Below are positions 7,597 to 15,880 of a stretch of 64,000 bases of DNA, piece after piece (positions within the stretch are counted from its first letter, which is position 1; every line of letters starts with the position of its first letter). The stretch covers positions 124,001-188,000 of the forward strand of contig CAKUHA010000001.1 in the NCBI GenBank assembly GCA_934655755.1. The letters are read 5' to 3'. Below the pieces are notes generated by a model that had not been told where the DNA came from, made no database searches, and saw nothing but the letters and a program-made list of their open reading frames with translations. The position numbers and the translations under genes are program-made. The stretch comes from an uncultured Collinsella sp. GTDB taxonomy: Bacteria > Actinomycetota > Coriobacteriia > Coriobacteriales > Coriobacteriaceae.

Positions 7597-8784
7597 ATGA
7601 TCGAGCTCCAAGAACTCCGTCGTTATCGTCGCGACCTCCATCGCATTCCGGAGCTCGACTTCGATCTTGAGCAAACTATCGCCTATATCGAGGGTGTGCT
7701 CGATCCGCTTGCCTGCGAGGTGACCCATCCGTGTCCGAGCTGCGTCTGCGCCTTCTTTGATGCCGGTGTGGGCGCTACGAATGCCATGGCGATTCGCGCC
7801 GATATGGACGCCCTGCCCATCGCGGAAGCAACGGGAGCGGCCTTTGCCTCGACGCATCCCGGCAAGATGCACGCTTGCGGCCACGACGGCCACATGGCCA
7901 TGGCACTGGCGGCAGCAACTTATGTCGATCGTACGATTCGTGAGCAGCCGGGCGTCATCAAACGTAACGTGCTCTTTGTGTTTCAGCCGGCCGAGGAGAC
8001 GACCGGTGGCGCTAAGACGGTATGCGAGAGCGGCGTGTTCGAGCGCTACGGGGCCGATCGCATCTTTGGCTTCCACGTGTGGCCCGATCTGCCTGCCGGT
8101 ACGCTGGCGAGCTGCTCCGGTCCGCTACTGGCGCGCTCGAGCGAGACTCACATTCATATCCATGGCACGAGTATCCATATTGCCAAGACCTATGGCGTTC
8201 CGGTCGAGGAATCGCACGATGCGGCGCTGGCGGCGGCCAAGTTCTTGGTTGCCGAGCGCGAGCTGATGGACGAGCTGGGCGCCGACGAGCCCTGCATTGG
8301 CAAGTTCGGTCTGCTGCGGGCGGGCACCGTCTGCAATGCGGTGGCGGGGGAGGCCCATGTCGCCGGCAGCCTGCGCGTGTTTACGGACGATATGTTCGAC
8401 CGCGCGCGCGAGGGTGTGCGCCGTGTGCTCGACGAGGCGTGCGCGTCGACGGGCTGCACATACGATCTCGACTTTGCCGAGGGCTATCCACCGGTCGATA
8501 ACGATCCCGAGCTGTTTGCCCGTATTGCGCCGGCCTTGTCCGAGTTGCAGCTGGTGGACGAGCCGCTGCTCATTGCCGAGGACTTCGCGTTCTATCAGCG
8601 CCATCTGCCGGGCGTGTTCTTCTTGCTGGGCACGGGCGTGCCGGAGGGTCAAGACAACCCGAGCGATTCGGATGGCTGCCCCGCCTATGCCACCAGTGCC
8701 CTGCATACGGATACCATGCTCTTTGACGAGAAAATCCTGCTCAAAGGCCTCGATGTCTACAAACGACTGCTTTTGCTTGCCTAA
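7597..8784 (+). CDS. M20-family metal-dependent amidohydrolase, candidate N-acetyl-diaminopimelate deacetylase
   Basis: The product is about 395 residues and belongs to the M20D amidohydrolase group, which hydrolyses N-acyl amino acids using two metal ions. Metal and catalytic motifs are HACGHDGH near residue 92, PAEE near 131-134, and GFHVWPDLPAG. RADMDALP precedes them, as usual. ATG 7597 has AAAGGA six bases upstream, while ATG 7582 would add only five residues, so I chose 7597. The neighbouring, divergent lysine operon uses the acetylase route (dapH) and shows no other deacetylase here. N-acetyl-DAP deacetylase is therefore a reasonable inference, but hippurate or other aminoacylase activity cannot be excluded. 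Confidence 0.8.
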   Translation: MIELQELRRYRRDLHRIPELDFDLEQTIAYIEGVLDPLACEVTHPCPSCVCAFFDAGVGATNAMAIRADMDALPIAEATGAAFASTHPGKMHACGHDGHMAMALAAATYVDRTIREQPGVIKRNVLFVFQPAEETTGGAKTVCESGVFERYGADRIFGFHVWPDLPAGTLASCSGPLLARSSETHIHIHGTSIHIAKTYGVPVEESHDAALAAAKFLVAERELMDELGADEPCIGKFGLLRAGTVCNAVAGEAHVAGSLRVFTDDMFDRAREGVRRVLDEACASTGCTYDLDFAEGYPPVDNDPELFARIAPALSELQLVDEPLLIAEDFAFYQRHLPGVFFLLGTGVPEGQDNPSDSDGCPAYATSALHTDTMLFDEKILLKGLDVYKRLLLLA

Positions 8785-8853
8785 TAGGCAAAGGGGTAAT
8801 TATCTAGAAAATACGAACAGATGTACGGTATAATCAAGATGTAAGTCTATAGA

Positions 8854-8880
8854 AACGTTTGACGTTATTAACGTAAGGCG
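8854..8880 (+). promoter_or_regulatory. Palindromic candidate operator and promoter of the higBA remnant
   Basis: The perfect palindrome ACGTTATTAACGT lies at 8862-8874, next to AAACGTTT at 8854-8860 (with flanking A). TTGACG at 8859-8864 overlaps them, and TATAAT at 8829-8834 gives an alternative upstream -10. Such dyads are typical binding sites for HigA-type antitoxin repressors. The assignment to HigA is inference from position. Confidence 0.45.
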
Positions 8881-8885
8881 ATACT

Positions 8886-8966
8886 ATGATTGCATCATTT
8901 CAGGTCTGCTTTGAGCGGAGACAGGGGATGGCTTGGAATGTCGAAATCGTCGATTATCACAAGTGA
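8886..8966 (+). pseudogene. higB: higB toxin remnant with internal deletion (26 codons)
   Basis: An open frame from ATG 8886 to TGA 8966 starts MIASF, as HigB toxins commonly do. It ends GMAWNVEIVDYHK, which closely resembles the C-terminal strand of the HigB/RelE-fold family. The central 60 or so residues expected in a toxin of about 90 residues are missing, including the RNase core. The frame is intact, so this looks like a clean internal deletion rather than random decay. It overlaps the start of higA by 29 bases, as in functional higBA operons. The product is presumably inactive. Confidence 0.7.
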
Positions 8967-9279
8967 TGGGGCTGCGGCTGATTTGCTGTCGCCGGTGACC
9001 CCTGGTGAGCTTCTCAAAGAGGAATTTCTTGTCCCTATGGGCATTTCTCAATATCGCCTTGCTAAGGAGACCGGGATTCCGGCTCAACGCATTGGGCAGA
9101 TTATCTTGGGAAGGCGTCGTGTGACGGCCGACACCGACCTTCGCCTTTGCCGCTACTTTGGCCTGACGGATGGTTATTGGCTGCGCGCCCAGATAGCGTT
9201 TGATCTCGAGGCGGAGAAGAGGCGCATCGAACCGGAACTGGATAAGATCGTTCCTGTTCAGCAGGCTATCGCATTGTAG
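8938..9279 (+). CDS. higA: HigA-family antitoxin / XRE-type transcriptional regulator (orphan)
   Basis: The product has 113 residues, with one helix-turn-helix at about residues 35-72 (ISQYRLAKETGIPAQRIGQIILGRRR) and the family context PGELLKEEFLVPMGIS. HigA proteins neutralise HigB and repress their own operon. Here the toxin reading frame is a 26-codon remnant, so HigA is left without a working partner in cis. It may survive as a repressor or as an anti-toxin against other HigB toxins. I chose ATG 8938, where the HigA-like sequence begins. An upstream start at 8890 would add residues unlike the family. Confidence 0.85.
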   Translation: MSKSSIITSDGAAADLLSPVTPGELLKEEFLVPMGISQYRLAKETGIPAQRIGQIILGRRRVTADTDLRLCRYFGLTDGYWLRAQIAFDLEAEKRRIEPELDKIVPVQQAIAL

Positions 9280-9308
9280 TGTTCAAAGATGTTGAGGTTG
9301 GAGTGACG

Positions 9309-9632
9309 ATGGGGCGACGCCGACAGACTGCCGTGTATAGTCCGGGTGGATGCGGGTGTGGTTTGCTACTGCTCCCGGTTATTGCTGTGAGCATAGGCGT
9401 GATGTTTGCGCTTGCCGGTTTGGCTGCAGCGGCGCTCGTGCTCTTGATTATCGCCATTGGCGTGACGATTTGGCTCTATCGTTGTCGCGAACAACGCCGC
9501 GCCGACGACAAGACCAATGTGGGATGGGTCGCCTTTTTGGTCATCGCGTACCCGTTGAGCATTAGCTACCTGTTGTTCTTTTTCTTACTGCTCATCAGTA
9601 CCTTTACCGGAGAATCTGTCACGGTGGGGTGA
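9309..9632 (+). CDS. Small membrane protein of unknown function
   Basis: The product is about 107 residues and I do not recognise the family. A short basic N-terminus with a GGCGCG turn is followed by two hydrophobic segments near residues 20-60 (LLLLPVIAVSIGVMFALAG, AAAALVLLIIAIGVTIWLY). A charged loop and a third segment near 77-100 come next. The start at ATG 9309 is preceded by GGAG. A GTG at 9279 would lack a ribosome site. It follows higA by 29 bases and could share its transcript. No function can be inferred. Confidence 0.6.
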   Translation: MGRRRQTAVYSPGGCGCGLLLLPVIAVSIGVMFALAGLAAAALVLLIIAIGVTIWLYRCREQRRADDKTNVGWVAFLVIAYPLSISYLLFFFLLLISTFTGESVTVG

Positions 9633-9794
9633 TACCGTCGGCAAGCGACCGCTCGGAGTGCTCTTGCCTGGTGTTTAGACAATTGCATTGACCATTTGCC
9701 GCAACATTAGCCGCCAGCTAATGAATTAAAACTCGCTGCCCCCTACGATGTGCTGTGTGCCGGCGCGGTAGCCGGATCGTAGGAAGGATGCATA

Positions 9795-10337
9795 ATGAAA
9801 AAGCTCGAAAACGAAGTGCTGCTGAGCCGTCGCGCTGCACTTGGCGCATTCGCCACTGTCGCCTTGGGAACCGCCGGCCTTCTTGCCGGATGCGGTAGCG
9901 ATAAAGCGATCGTCACCGAGGACGCCGGCGATGGCGACAAGAAGGAAGAGGCGAAGAAGGAAGAGCAGTCCACGACTGACCTCGCCGTCGGCACGTCGGT
10001 GACCACGGCCGCCGGCCTTTCCGTTGTCGTCGATTCCGTCCAGACCGGTCTGACCAATTATGACGGCTCGACCATGACGGGTATCCATGTCACGTACGTC
10101 AACAATGGCGACGAGGGTGCGGACTACAATGTCTACGATTGGAAGGGCGAGGACGCCAACGGCGCCCAGCAAAACCAGGGGTACTACAGCGAGGGCTCCG
10201 ATGAGCTGCAATCCGGCACCCTTGCCGCCGGCGGTTCCGTGGCGGGCAATGTCTATTTTGATGGCGACATCAAGAAAGCCCTGTATTTTGCCAATATGTT
10301 CGATAAGTCCGCGACTGCAAGCTGGGTGCTGGCCTAG
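9795..10337 (+). CDS. Secreted lipoprotein of unknown function
   Basis: The product is 180 residues. The N-terminus has an SRRAAL twin-arginine-like run, a hydrophobic stretch and the lipobox LLAGC, giving a lipid-modified Cys at about residue 33. An acidic/basic linker (GDKKEEAKKEEQ) and a compact domain of about 115 residues follow. The pattern VVVDSVQTG...MTGIHVTYVNNGDE resembles DUF4352-like immunoglobulin-type lipoprotein domains. The likely location is the outer face of the membrane. The gene is followed after 39 bases by an XRE-like gene and then a protein kinase, which may be one transcript. The function is not known. Confidence 0.7.
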   Translation: MKKLENEVLLSRRAALGAFATVALGTAGLLAGCGSDKAIVTEDAGDGDKKEEAKKEEQSTTDLAVGTSVTTAAGLSVVVDSVQTGLTNYDGSTMTGIHVTYVNNGDEGADYNVYDWKGEDANGAQQNQGYYSEGSDELQSGTLAAGGSVAGNVYFDGDIKKALYFANMFDKSATASWVLA

Positions 10338-10376
10338 TATGTCGCTACCGTTGCGCCGTATGGGAGGTGAAGCCGT

Positions 10377-10799
10377 ATGCCCGACAAAAAGCTGACCGAC
10401 GAGTTGCTCAATGAGCTTCTCGACGCGCCAAACATCGATGGCTATATCAAGGAACACGACTTTGCCGCCCCATCGCTTTCGGACTATCTTAAGCAGCTGC
10501 TGCAAGAAAAGGGTTTAGAGCGCTCGCGCGTGGTGCGCATGGCCGACCTCAATGAGACCTTTGGCTATCAGATTTTTACCGGTGCGCGCCACCCAAGTCG
10601 GAATAAGGTGCTGCAGATTGCCTTTGCGATGGCGTTGACGCTCAAGGAGACCAACCGCGCTCTGACGGCTGCCGGGGTAAGCGTCCTCAACTGCAAAGAC
10701 CGCCGCGATGCGATTGTCATCTTCTGTATCGATCGCGGCTGCAGCCTGCAAAAGGTCAACGAGGAGCTGTATCGCTTTGGCGAGGAAACGGTGAGCTAG
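10377..10799 (+). CDS. XRE-like helix-turn-helix protein
   Basis: The product is 140 residues. Residues 33-85 (LSDYLKQLLQEKGLERSRVVRMADLNETFGYQIFTGARHPSR) have the spacing of a lambda-repressor-type helix-turn-helix. The segment NKVLQIAFAMALTLKETNRALTAAG matches the fourth and fifth helices seen in such proteins. There is no sensor domain beyond it. The start at ATG 10377 lies nine bases after GGGAGGTGAA, in good Shine-Dalgarno context. It directly precedes a eukaryotic-like protein kinase, and the pair may form a signalling unit. That link is inferred from position only. Confidence 0.7.
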   Translation: MPDKKLTDELLNELLDAPNIDGYIKEHDFAAPSLSDYLKQLLQEKGLERSRVVRMADLNETFGYQIFTGARHPSRNKVLQIAFAMALTLKETNRALTAAGVSVLNCKDRRDAIVIFCIDRGCSLQKVNEELYRFGEETVS

Positions 10800-10885
10800 C
10801 GGCCGATGACCGGGCAAGCGATGCCGCAGAACCAACGATGCGAACGAACAGGGCACGGAGCCATAGGGTGTCCGCGCCCTGCGCT

Positions 10886-12289
10886 ATGATGGACGCTATG
10901 GATACTCAGAGCCCAACATATTCCGACGACGAACTGACGGCTGCGCTCGCCCAGCACTTGGTGTCGCTCGACCGCGACGACAGCTATCGTGTGGAGCGGG
11001 TGCTCAAGTGCTCGGATGTCGAGACCACTGAGCTTGTCTACTTTGAGGGCTCTGGTGGTGGCTCGCTCGGCCCCTTTGTCCGCAAGCGTATCGATGCCTC
11101 GGCGCAGATTGGTGGAGCCTACGAGCGCCTGTTTACGGCTCAGCGCGCCGGTCGTCGTTTTGAGCATCTGCCCCGGATCGTCGACTGCCGCCGTGTGGGC
11201 GACGAACTCGACGTGGTGATGGAATACGTCGAAGGTGAAACGCTCGAGGCATTGGTGGGCCGCCTAGGAGCGACGCCCGATTACGCCCGTGAGCTGTATC
11301 CCGTTCTGTGCGATGCGGTGGGCGAGCTCCATGCCGGCTTTGCGGCGGCGGGGGAGCTGGTGGTACCGGTAATCCATCGCGACCTTAAGCCTTCGAACAT
11401 CATCGTGTCGGGCGTGAGCTATTCGGCCGATGCCGGCATGACCTTCTCGTCGCTGGTGATTATCGATTTGGGTATCGCGCGTGTCTGGCGTGACGGTGCC
11501 GACGCCGATACTGTCAAGTTTGGCACGCGTTCCTATGCGCCGCCCGAACAGTACGGTTTTGGGCAGACGAGCGTGCGCAGCGATATTTACGCGCTGGGCG
11601 CGCTGCTGTTCTTTTGCCTGACGGGGACCGACCCCAAACCAGGGCGGGATATGCGGGAACAATGCAATACCCACGGCATTCCAACTCCGCTTGCCGATGC
11701 GGTCTGCATGGCGATGGCGCTCGATCCGGCAAAGCGCTTTGCAAGCGCAAAGGCGTTGGGGCATGCCGCACGCGCGGCGTACGAGCTGTGCCTGCCCGGG
11801 CTATCGCCCGCGACGCCGCCTGCCGCCAATGCGCCCTGTGTCGTGGTGCCCCAGGTGCCACAACCTGTTGACCCCGGACCTTCATCTCTCGCCGATCGGT
11901 TTCCGCCGGCTTCGCCCACTCCGTCCAGATGCGCACGTCTGCTCTCGCGTATTCCCGAGCCCGTGGGGCGCATATGGAATGGATGCATCTATGCGGCAAC
12001 GCTGTTGCTGTTGATGGGTAGCCACTTTGCCGTGTTTTCGCCGACGGGTGAAAACCGCAACTATCCTACGTGGTTTTTGGCGCTTGAGTATTTCCTTATG
12101 GTCGACGGGGTGATTTTACTTGTCACGTTTGGCATCATCGATCGCCGCAGGCTTCGGCGCCGCTTTCCCATGCTCGACCGGTATCGGGGGAGCGCCTTTG
12201 TAGAGCTGTGGCTCAAGGCGCTGGCGTTTATGGCCGCCGTCATGTGCGTTGTCATTGTTGTCGGCAACGCGACCGGCGTCGTCTCCTAG
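10886..12289 (+). CDS. Eukaryotic-like Ser/Thr protein kinase with membrane segments
   Basis: The product is about 468 residues. The kinase domain fills roughly the first 300: a Gly-rich stretch GSGGGSLGPF, candidate lysine in VRKRID, HRDLKPSN near residue 164, DLG in place of DFG near 194, and the GTRSYAPPEQYGFGQTSVRSDIYALG activation/F-helix region. A Pro-rich linker of about 60 residues and two or three hydrophobic helices follow. It therefore appears to be a membrane-bound kinase without PASTA repeats. Three ATGs (10886, 10889, 10898) lack a clear ribosome site and the true start is uncertain. A regulator-like gene at 10377 lies just upstream, and a terminator follows at 12297. Confidence 0.88.
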   Translation: MMDAMDTQSPTYSDDELTAALAQHLVSLDRDDSYRVERVLKCSDVETTELVYFEGSGGGSLGPFVRKRIDASAQIGGAYERLFTAQRAGRRFEHLPRIVDCRRVGDELDVVMEYVEGETLEALVGRLGATPDYARELYPVLCDAVGELHAGFAAAGELVVPVIHRDLKPSNIIVSGVSYSADAGMTFSSLVIIDLGIARVWRDGADADTVKFGTRSYAPPEQYGFGQTSVRSDIYALGALLFFCLTGTDPKPGRDMREQCNTHGIPTPLADAVCMAMALDPAKRFASAKALGHAARAAYELCLPGLSPATPPAANAPCVVVPQVPQPVDPGPSSLADRFPPASPTPSRCARLLSRIPEPVGRIWNGCIYAATLLLLMGSHFAVFSPTGENRNYPTWFLALEYFLMVDGVILLVTFGIIDRRRLRRRFPMLDRYRGSAFVELWLKALAFMAAVMCVVIVVGNATGVVS

Positions 12290-12296
12290 ATAAACG

Positions 12297-12322
12297 AAAA
12301 AGGGCCCCGATGGGGCCCTTTG
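12297..12322 (+). terminator. Terminator after the kinase gene
   Basis: An 8-bp GC hairpin AGGGCCCC / GGGGCCCT with A-rich and T-containing flanks lies between two convergent genes, so it may work in both directions. Confidence 0.75.
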
Positions 12323-12331
12323 CAATAGCGC

Positions 12332-13465
12332 TTAGATGCGGTTCATCTGGGAAGCGACCTTGTTGTACCAATCCTGCCACGTGGGCGGGCAGTACTTCTT
12401 GGCGGCTGCCGGGGTAAGCGTGGAGCCATAGTTGGCGCCCAAGTAGGCAACGTGGGCAGAGACGCCCTCGCTCCAACTGCCAAAGCTGCGCCAACCGCCG
12501 CCGCGGGCGCTCCAGCCCCAGGCGTTATAGGAGCCGGCGCAATAGAGGCCCTTGCTGCTCTCGATGCAGGCGATGGCAGGGGACCAACGGGGGTCGACGC
12601 CGGTATTCCAGGCGGCAACGGCAAAGTTGTAGCCCTGACCTGCCATGGGAGAGCCGGCGAGGTAGTTGTCGATGCGGCTCGTCCACTCGTTGATGAACGA
12701 GTCGTAATCGGAGTTGCCGCTGTTAGAACTATTCACCGTGGTGTCGATGGTGGTGTTGGAGTTGTTTGCCTGGCTGTTGGAGTTGTTGCCGCTGACGCCC
12801 TCACCCGAGAGCTTCTCGGCTGCGGCGGCCTTGTCGGCCTCGAGCTTAGCCAGCTCGGCGGCATTTTCCTGCTCGGCCTTTGCCTGCGCCTCGCTGCGGA
12901 GCTGCTGGGCTTGAGCCAGCGCATCCTCAGCGTTTTTCTGCTCACCCTCGAGCTGAGATTTTGCCTGCTCGAGCTCGGTTTTGTTCTGCTCGAGCTCGGT
13001 CTGCATTTTGTTGAGCTCTTCGATCTCGTCGACGCTCGAGCTCGTGATCTGGTTGGTGTACTTGCAGGTGGTGATAAAGTCACCCAGGCTTTGCGTGTTC
13101 ACCAGGAAGCTCACGATGGGGCTGGTGCCCTTCTGGTACTTATACAAATCGCGCATGGCGGAGCTTGCCTTGGCCTGCTGCTCGGGCAGCTCAGCCTCAA
13201 TCTTATCGATATTCTCCTCGTTGGAGTCGATCTGCTTTTGCAGGTCCTCGAGCTTGGTGCGGGCGTCGTTGTAGGCGCTCGTAGCGTCCTCGATCTTTTT
13301 CTGGGCGGCGGAAAGCTGATCCTGCGTTGCCTGCGAGGCGGCATATGCCGCGACGGGGGAGAGCATCGGCGTGGCCGTCAGCGCAACGGCAAGCGCGGCA
13401 CTCGTGATGATACGAGCCGGCTTCGACGCGATGAGCGCTGCGGTGCGATGGTTCGAATGCTGCAT
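12332..13465 (-). CDS. Secreted coiled-coil protein with C-terminal lysozyme/transglycosylase-like domain
   Basis: The product is about 377 residues. An N-terminal signal peptide ends near VAAYAASQ. A long charged coiled coil (about residues 45-240) rich in Gln, Glu, Lys and Ala resembles the CwlO/PcsB N-terminal domain. A Ser/Asn-rich linker and a domain of about 110 residues follow, beginning DSFINEWTSRIDNYLAGSPMAGQG and containing ACIESSKG and NAWGW. That pattern suggests a lysozyme-like or glucosaminidase-like fold, and Glu in CIESSKG is a candidate catalytic acid. It probably acts in peptidoglycan remodelling outside the membrane. The start at ATG 13465 has AGAGGGA upstream. A TTG at 13480 is less likely. 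Confidence 0.8.
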   Translation of the reverse strand: MQHSNHRTAALIASKPARIITSAALAVALTATPMLSPVAAYAASQATQDQLSAAQKKIEDATSAYNDARTKLEDLQKQIDSNEENIDKIEAELPEQQAKASSAMRDLYKYQKGTSPIVSFLVNTQSLGDFITTCKYTNQITSSSVDEIEELNKMQTELEQNKTELEQAKSQLEGEQKNAEDALAQAQQLRSEAQAKAEQENAAELAKLEADKAAAAEKLSGEGVSGNNSNSQANNSNTTIDTTVNSSNSGNSDYDSFINEWTSRIDNYLAGSPMAGQGYNFAVAAWNTGVDPRWSPAIACIESSKGLYCAGSYNAWGWSARGGGWRSFGSWSEGVSAHVAYLGANYGSTLTPAAAKKYCPPTWQDWYNKVASQMNRI

Positions 13466-13526
13466 CCAGTCCCTCTGCAATCAATCGTAGGTTATTGGTC
13501 GAGGTGTATTCTACTACTGCTTTCGA

Positions 13527-13574
13527 CCTCAACTTGAACCTTAAAGGTTCCAAAGGGTCAAGTTGAACTTGAGG
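13527..13574. promoter_or_regulatory. Paired palindromes resembling MerR-family operators
   Basis: Two perfect 7-1-7 palindromes lie 7 bases apart: GAACCTTAAAGGTTC (13536-13550) and TCAAGTTGAACTTGA (13558-13572). The second resembles the CCTCAAGTT-N-AACTTGAGG operators of SoxR/MerR-type regulators. They sit upstream of the secreted coiled-coil gene. A related CCTCAA-N14-TTGAGG dyad occurs upstream of mraZ at 61225-61250. No merR gene is in the window. Confidence 0.45.
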
Positions 13575-13699
13575 CTTTGGCCTTGACCTGCAGTTATAGT
13601 GAATTGTTGAGAAACCATAGAGTTCAACTTTAACGTTACGGAACGCTGCTGGGCCCTGATTTTTGGCCGCAAAAGCGACCTCGACGTGGGGTTTTGCAA

Positions 13700-14329
13700 C
13701 TACAGGGTTCCATCGCGGCGGGCCTGTTCGACCTCTTGGAGCGCCTCGGTGGGGGTGAAGGAACAGGTGCCGTCGCCGAGCTTGACTATCTGGATGTCGT
13801 CTCCGGCGTTGACCTCTCCGCCCTGCAGCACGACACCGAAAATGCCCTCGTGGGGAAAGATGCAGTCGCCAGCAAGGTAATAGATGGCGCAACGAGTGTG
13901 ACAGACTTTGCCAATCTGACTGATTTCGACCAGCACGTCGCGGCCAATTCTGAGTTGCGTGCCAAGGGGGAGCGACAGCAGGTTGATGCCCTGGGTCGTA
14001 AAGTTCTCGCCAAAGTCGCCCTCGTGGACATCGAGGCCGCGTGCCCGGGCCGTTTGGATCGATTCTGCAGCCAAAAACGAGACCTGGCGGTGCCAGTGCC
14101 CCGCGTGAGCGTCGGAAGCAAGGCCAAACTGCGCGATGACGGTATCGTGTCCATCGGCGACGGGTGCCTTGCGCGTCCCCTTGTGCGGTGAGGTATTGAT
14201 CGAGACGATTCGCGCCGGCCCGTTATAGGCATCGTTTGCGGTGCGTAGGGGAGTGACTGCTTTTGCCCGGTCGGAAAGCTCGCGCTTAGCCGCGTCGAGA
14301 ATGGGGTTGATGGTTTGGTCTTGCGGCAC
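13700..14329 (-). CDS. MOSC-domain protein
   Basis: The product has 209 residues and is cytoplasmic. MOSC domains occur in molybdenum-cofactor sulfurases and in YiiM-type reductase partners, and bind or carry sulfur. The diagnostic stretch is CHTRCAIYYLAGDCIFPHEGIFGVVLQGG near residues 142-170 (quoted here only as landmarks CHTRC, GDCIFPHEG and VVLQGG). The conserved cysteine lies in that region, and HWHRQVSFLAAESI and GDFGENFTT come earlier. No molybdenum-cofactor genes are nearby, so the substrate is unknown. It lies divergent from the ATP-grasp gene at 14543. Confidence 0.85.
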   Translation of the reverse strand: MPQDQTINPILDAAKRELSDRAKAVTPLRTANDAYNGPARIVSINTSPHKGTRKAPVADGHDTVIAQFGLASDAHAGHWHRQVSFLAAESIQTARARGLDVHEGDFGENFTTQGINLLSLPLGTQLRIGRDVLVEISQIGKVCHTRCAIYYLAGDCIFPHEGIFGVVLQGGEVNAGDDIQIVKLGDGTCSFTPTEALQEVEQARRDGTL

Positions 14330-14390
14330 GCTTGAGGCCCTTTCTTTGAGGCTGATATCGGGTTCATCCTACAACATTGGTGGGTACATT

Positions 14391-14436
14391 GCCCGCCTGT
14401 CGTACAACGGTGCGCGCCGCTGTGCGACAGGCGGGC
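14391..14436. repeat. 12-bp perfect inverted repeat upstream of the ATP-grasp gene
   Basis: The arms GCCCGCCTGTCG (14391-14402) and its complement (14425-14436) enclose a 22-base spacer. No T-run follows, so it may be an operator or an RNA hairpin in the divergent promoter region rather than a terminator. Confidence 0.5.
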
Positions 14437-14542
14437 ATGGATAGATACGGTGGATGTTTGGGAAGGAGCGGGCAAGCACGCTAGAATAAGACGGTTGCTC
14501 AAAGACCGCCCGTTCTGGGGCAGTTCTAGATAGGAAGTTTCC

Positions 14543-15799
14543 ATGGCATTGCAGTTTACAGAGCGCGAGTTTATCCCCGTGCTGCTCGGCGGCGACATCA
14601 ACGCCTATTCGGTGGCGCGCGCATTTTACGAGGAGTATCAGGTTAAGAGCCTGGTCTTTGGCAAGTACCAGACCGGCCCCGCGTATCGCAGCCAGATTAT
14701 CGATTACACGCCTAACGTGGATATCGATACCATGCCGGTCATGATCGAGACCGTCAACGGCGTTGCGCGGGCTCATCCCGATCAGAAGATCATCCTTATG
14801 GGCTGTGGCGACAACTATGTCGCACTTGCCGCGCAGGCGCAGGACGCCGGCGCGCTTGCGTCGAACGTCATCGCGCCCTATGCCCCCTACAGCATGCTCG
14901 AGCAGTGCCAGAAGAAGGAGATTTTCTACGAGCTGTGCGAGAAGCACGGTGTGCCCTATCCGCACACGTTTACCTTTACCATGGCGATGCTCAATGCTCA
15001 GGGCGAGGCGCCTGCCGAGGTGCTCGACCAGATTGACTTCCCCTTCCCGATGATCCTGAAGCCCTCTGACGGCATCATGTGGTGGGAGCACGAGTTCGAG
15101 GGCCAAAAGAAGGCCTACGAGATCGCCGACCGCGCCGAGCTGGAGCAGGTCATCCGCGACGTGTACGCCAGCGGCTACACCGATGACCTTATCTTGCAGG
15201 ACCGCGTGCCCGGCAATGACGAGTTCATGCGCGTGCTTACCAGCTATTCCGACCGCAACGGCAAGGTCCGTATGATGTGTCTGGGTCACGTGCTGCTCGA
15301 GGAGCATCAGCCCCACGGCGTCGGCAATCACGCCTGCATCATCACCGAGCCCAACGACGAGCTCATGGGTGGCGTGCGCAAGCTGCTCGAGGACCTCAAG
15401 TTTACGGGCTTCTCCAACTTCGACGTCAAGTACGACGAGCGCGACGGCTCGTTTAAGTTCTTCGACTTCAACACCCGTCAGGGCCGCAGCAATTACTACG
15501 TCACGAACAGCGGCTTTAACGTTGCTAAATATGTGGTGGATGAGTACGTCTACAACCGCCCGTTTGAGCCGGAGTTCGTGACGGCGCAAGACGAGGCCCT
15601 GTGGATGGTCGTCCCCATGGGCGTCGTCGACAAGTACGTGAAGGATCCCGACCTGCGCGCGAAAGCCCATCGCCTGGCCAAGGAGGGCAAGGGCGCCGAC
15701 CCCTCGTTTATGAAGGGCGACTTCGTCTTTAACCGCTGGTTGCGCATGTGGCACACCAAGCTGCGTCACTTTAAGCTGTTCAAGACGTATTACAAGTAG
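14543..15799 (+). CDS. ATP-grasp carboxylate-amine ligase, candidate D-aspartate ligase
   Basis: The product has 418 residues and belongs to the ATP-grasp superfamily, which joins a carboxylate to an amine via an acyl phosphate. Landmarks are FPMILKPSDG (ATP-binding strand), the flexible glycine/acidic region around residues 170-230, and NFDVKYDERDGSFKFFDFNTRQGRS, with the Mg-binding acidic/Asn residues near 305-325. Length and pattern fit D-aspartate ligases that add D-Asp to the peptidoglycan precursor stem. The next gene, 81 bases downstream, is an Asp/Glu racemase that could supply D-Asp. The pairing supports the role, but other amino-acid ligases remain possible. A GGAAG ribosome site precedes the ATG. 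Confidence 0.75.
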   Translation: MALQFTEREFIPVLLGGDINAYSVARAFYEEYQVKSLVFGKYQTGPAYRSQIIDYTPNVDIDTMPVMIETVNGVARAHPDQKIILMGCGDNYVALAAQAQDAGALASNVIAPYAPYSMLEQCQKKEIFYELCEKHGVPYPHTFTFTMAMLNAQGEAPAEVLDQIDFPFPMILKPSDGIMWWEHEFEGQKKAYEIADRAELEQVIRDVYASGYTDDLILQDRVPGNDEFMRVLTSYSDRNGKVRMMCLGHVLLEEHQPHGVGNHACIITEPNDELMGGVRKLLEDLKFTGFSNFDVKYDERDGSFKFFDFNTRQGRSNYYVTNSGFNVAKYVVDEYVYNRPFEPEFVTAQDEALWMVVPMGVVDKYVKDPDLRAKAHRLAKEGKGADPSFMKGDFVFNRWLRMWHTKLRHFKLFKTYYK

Positions 15800-15880
15800 A
15801 GCACAGCGCCCGTCCGGTTTGTATCGGGCGGGCGCGGGTATGATACGCGCAGTTGCGCAGGCGTCACCAAGGAGGCGGCG

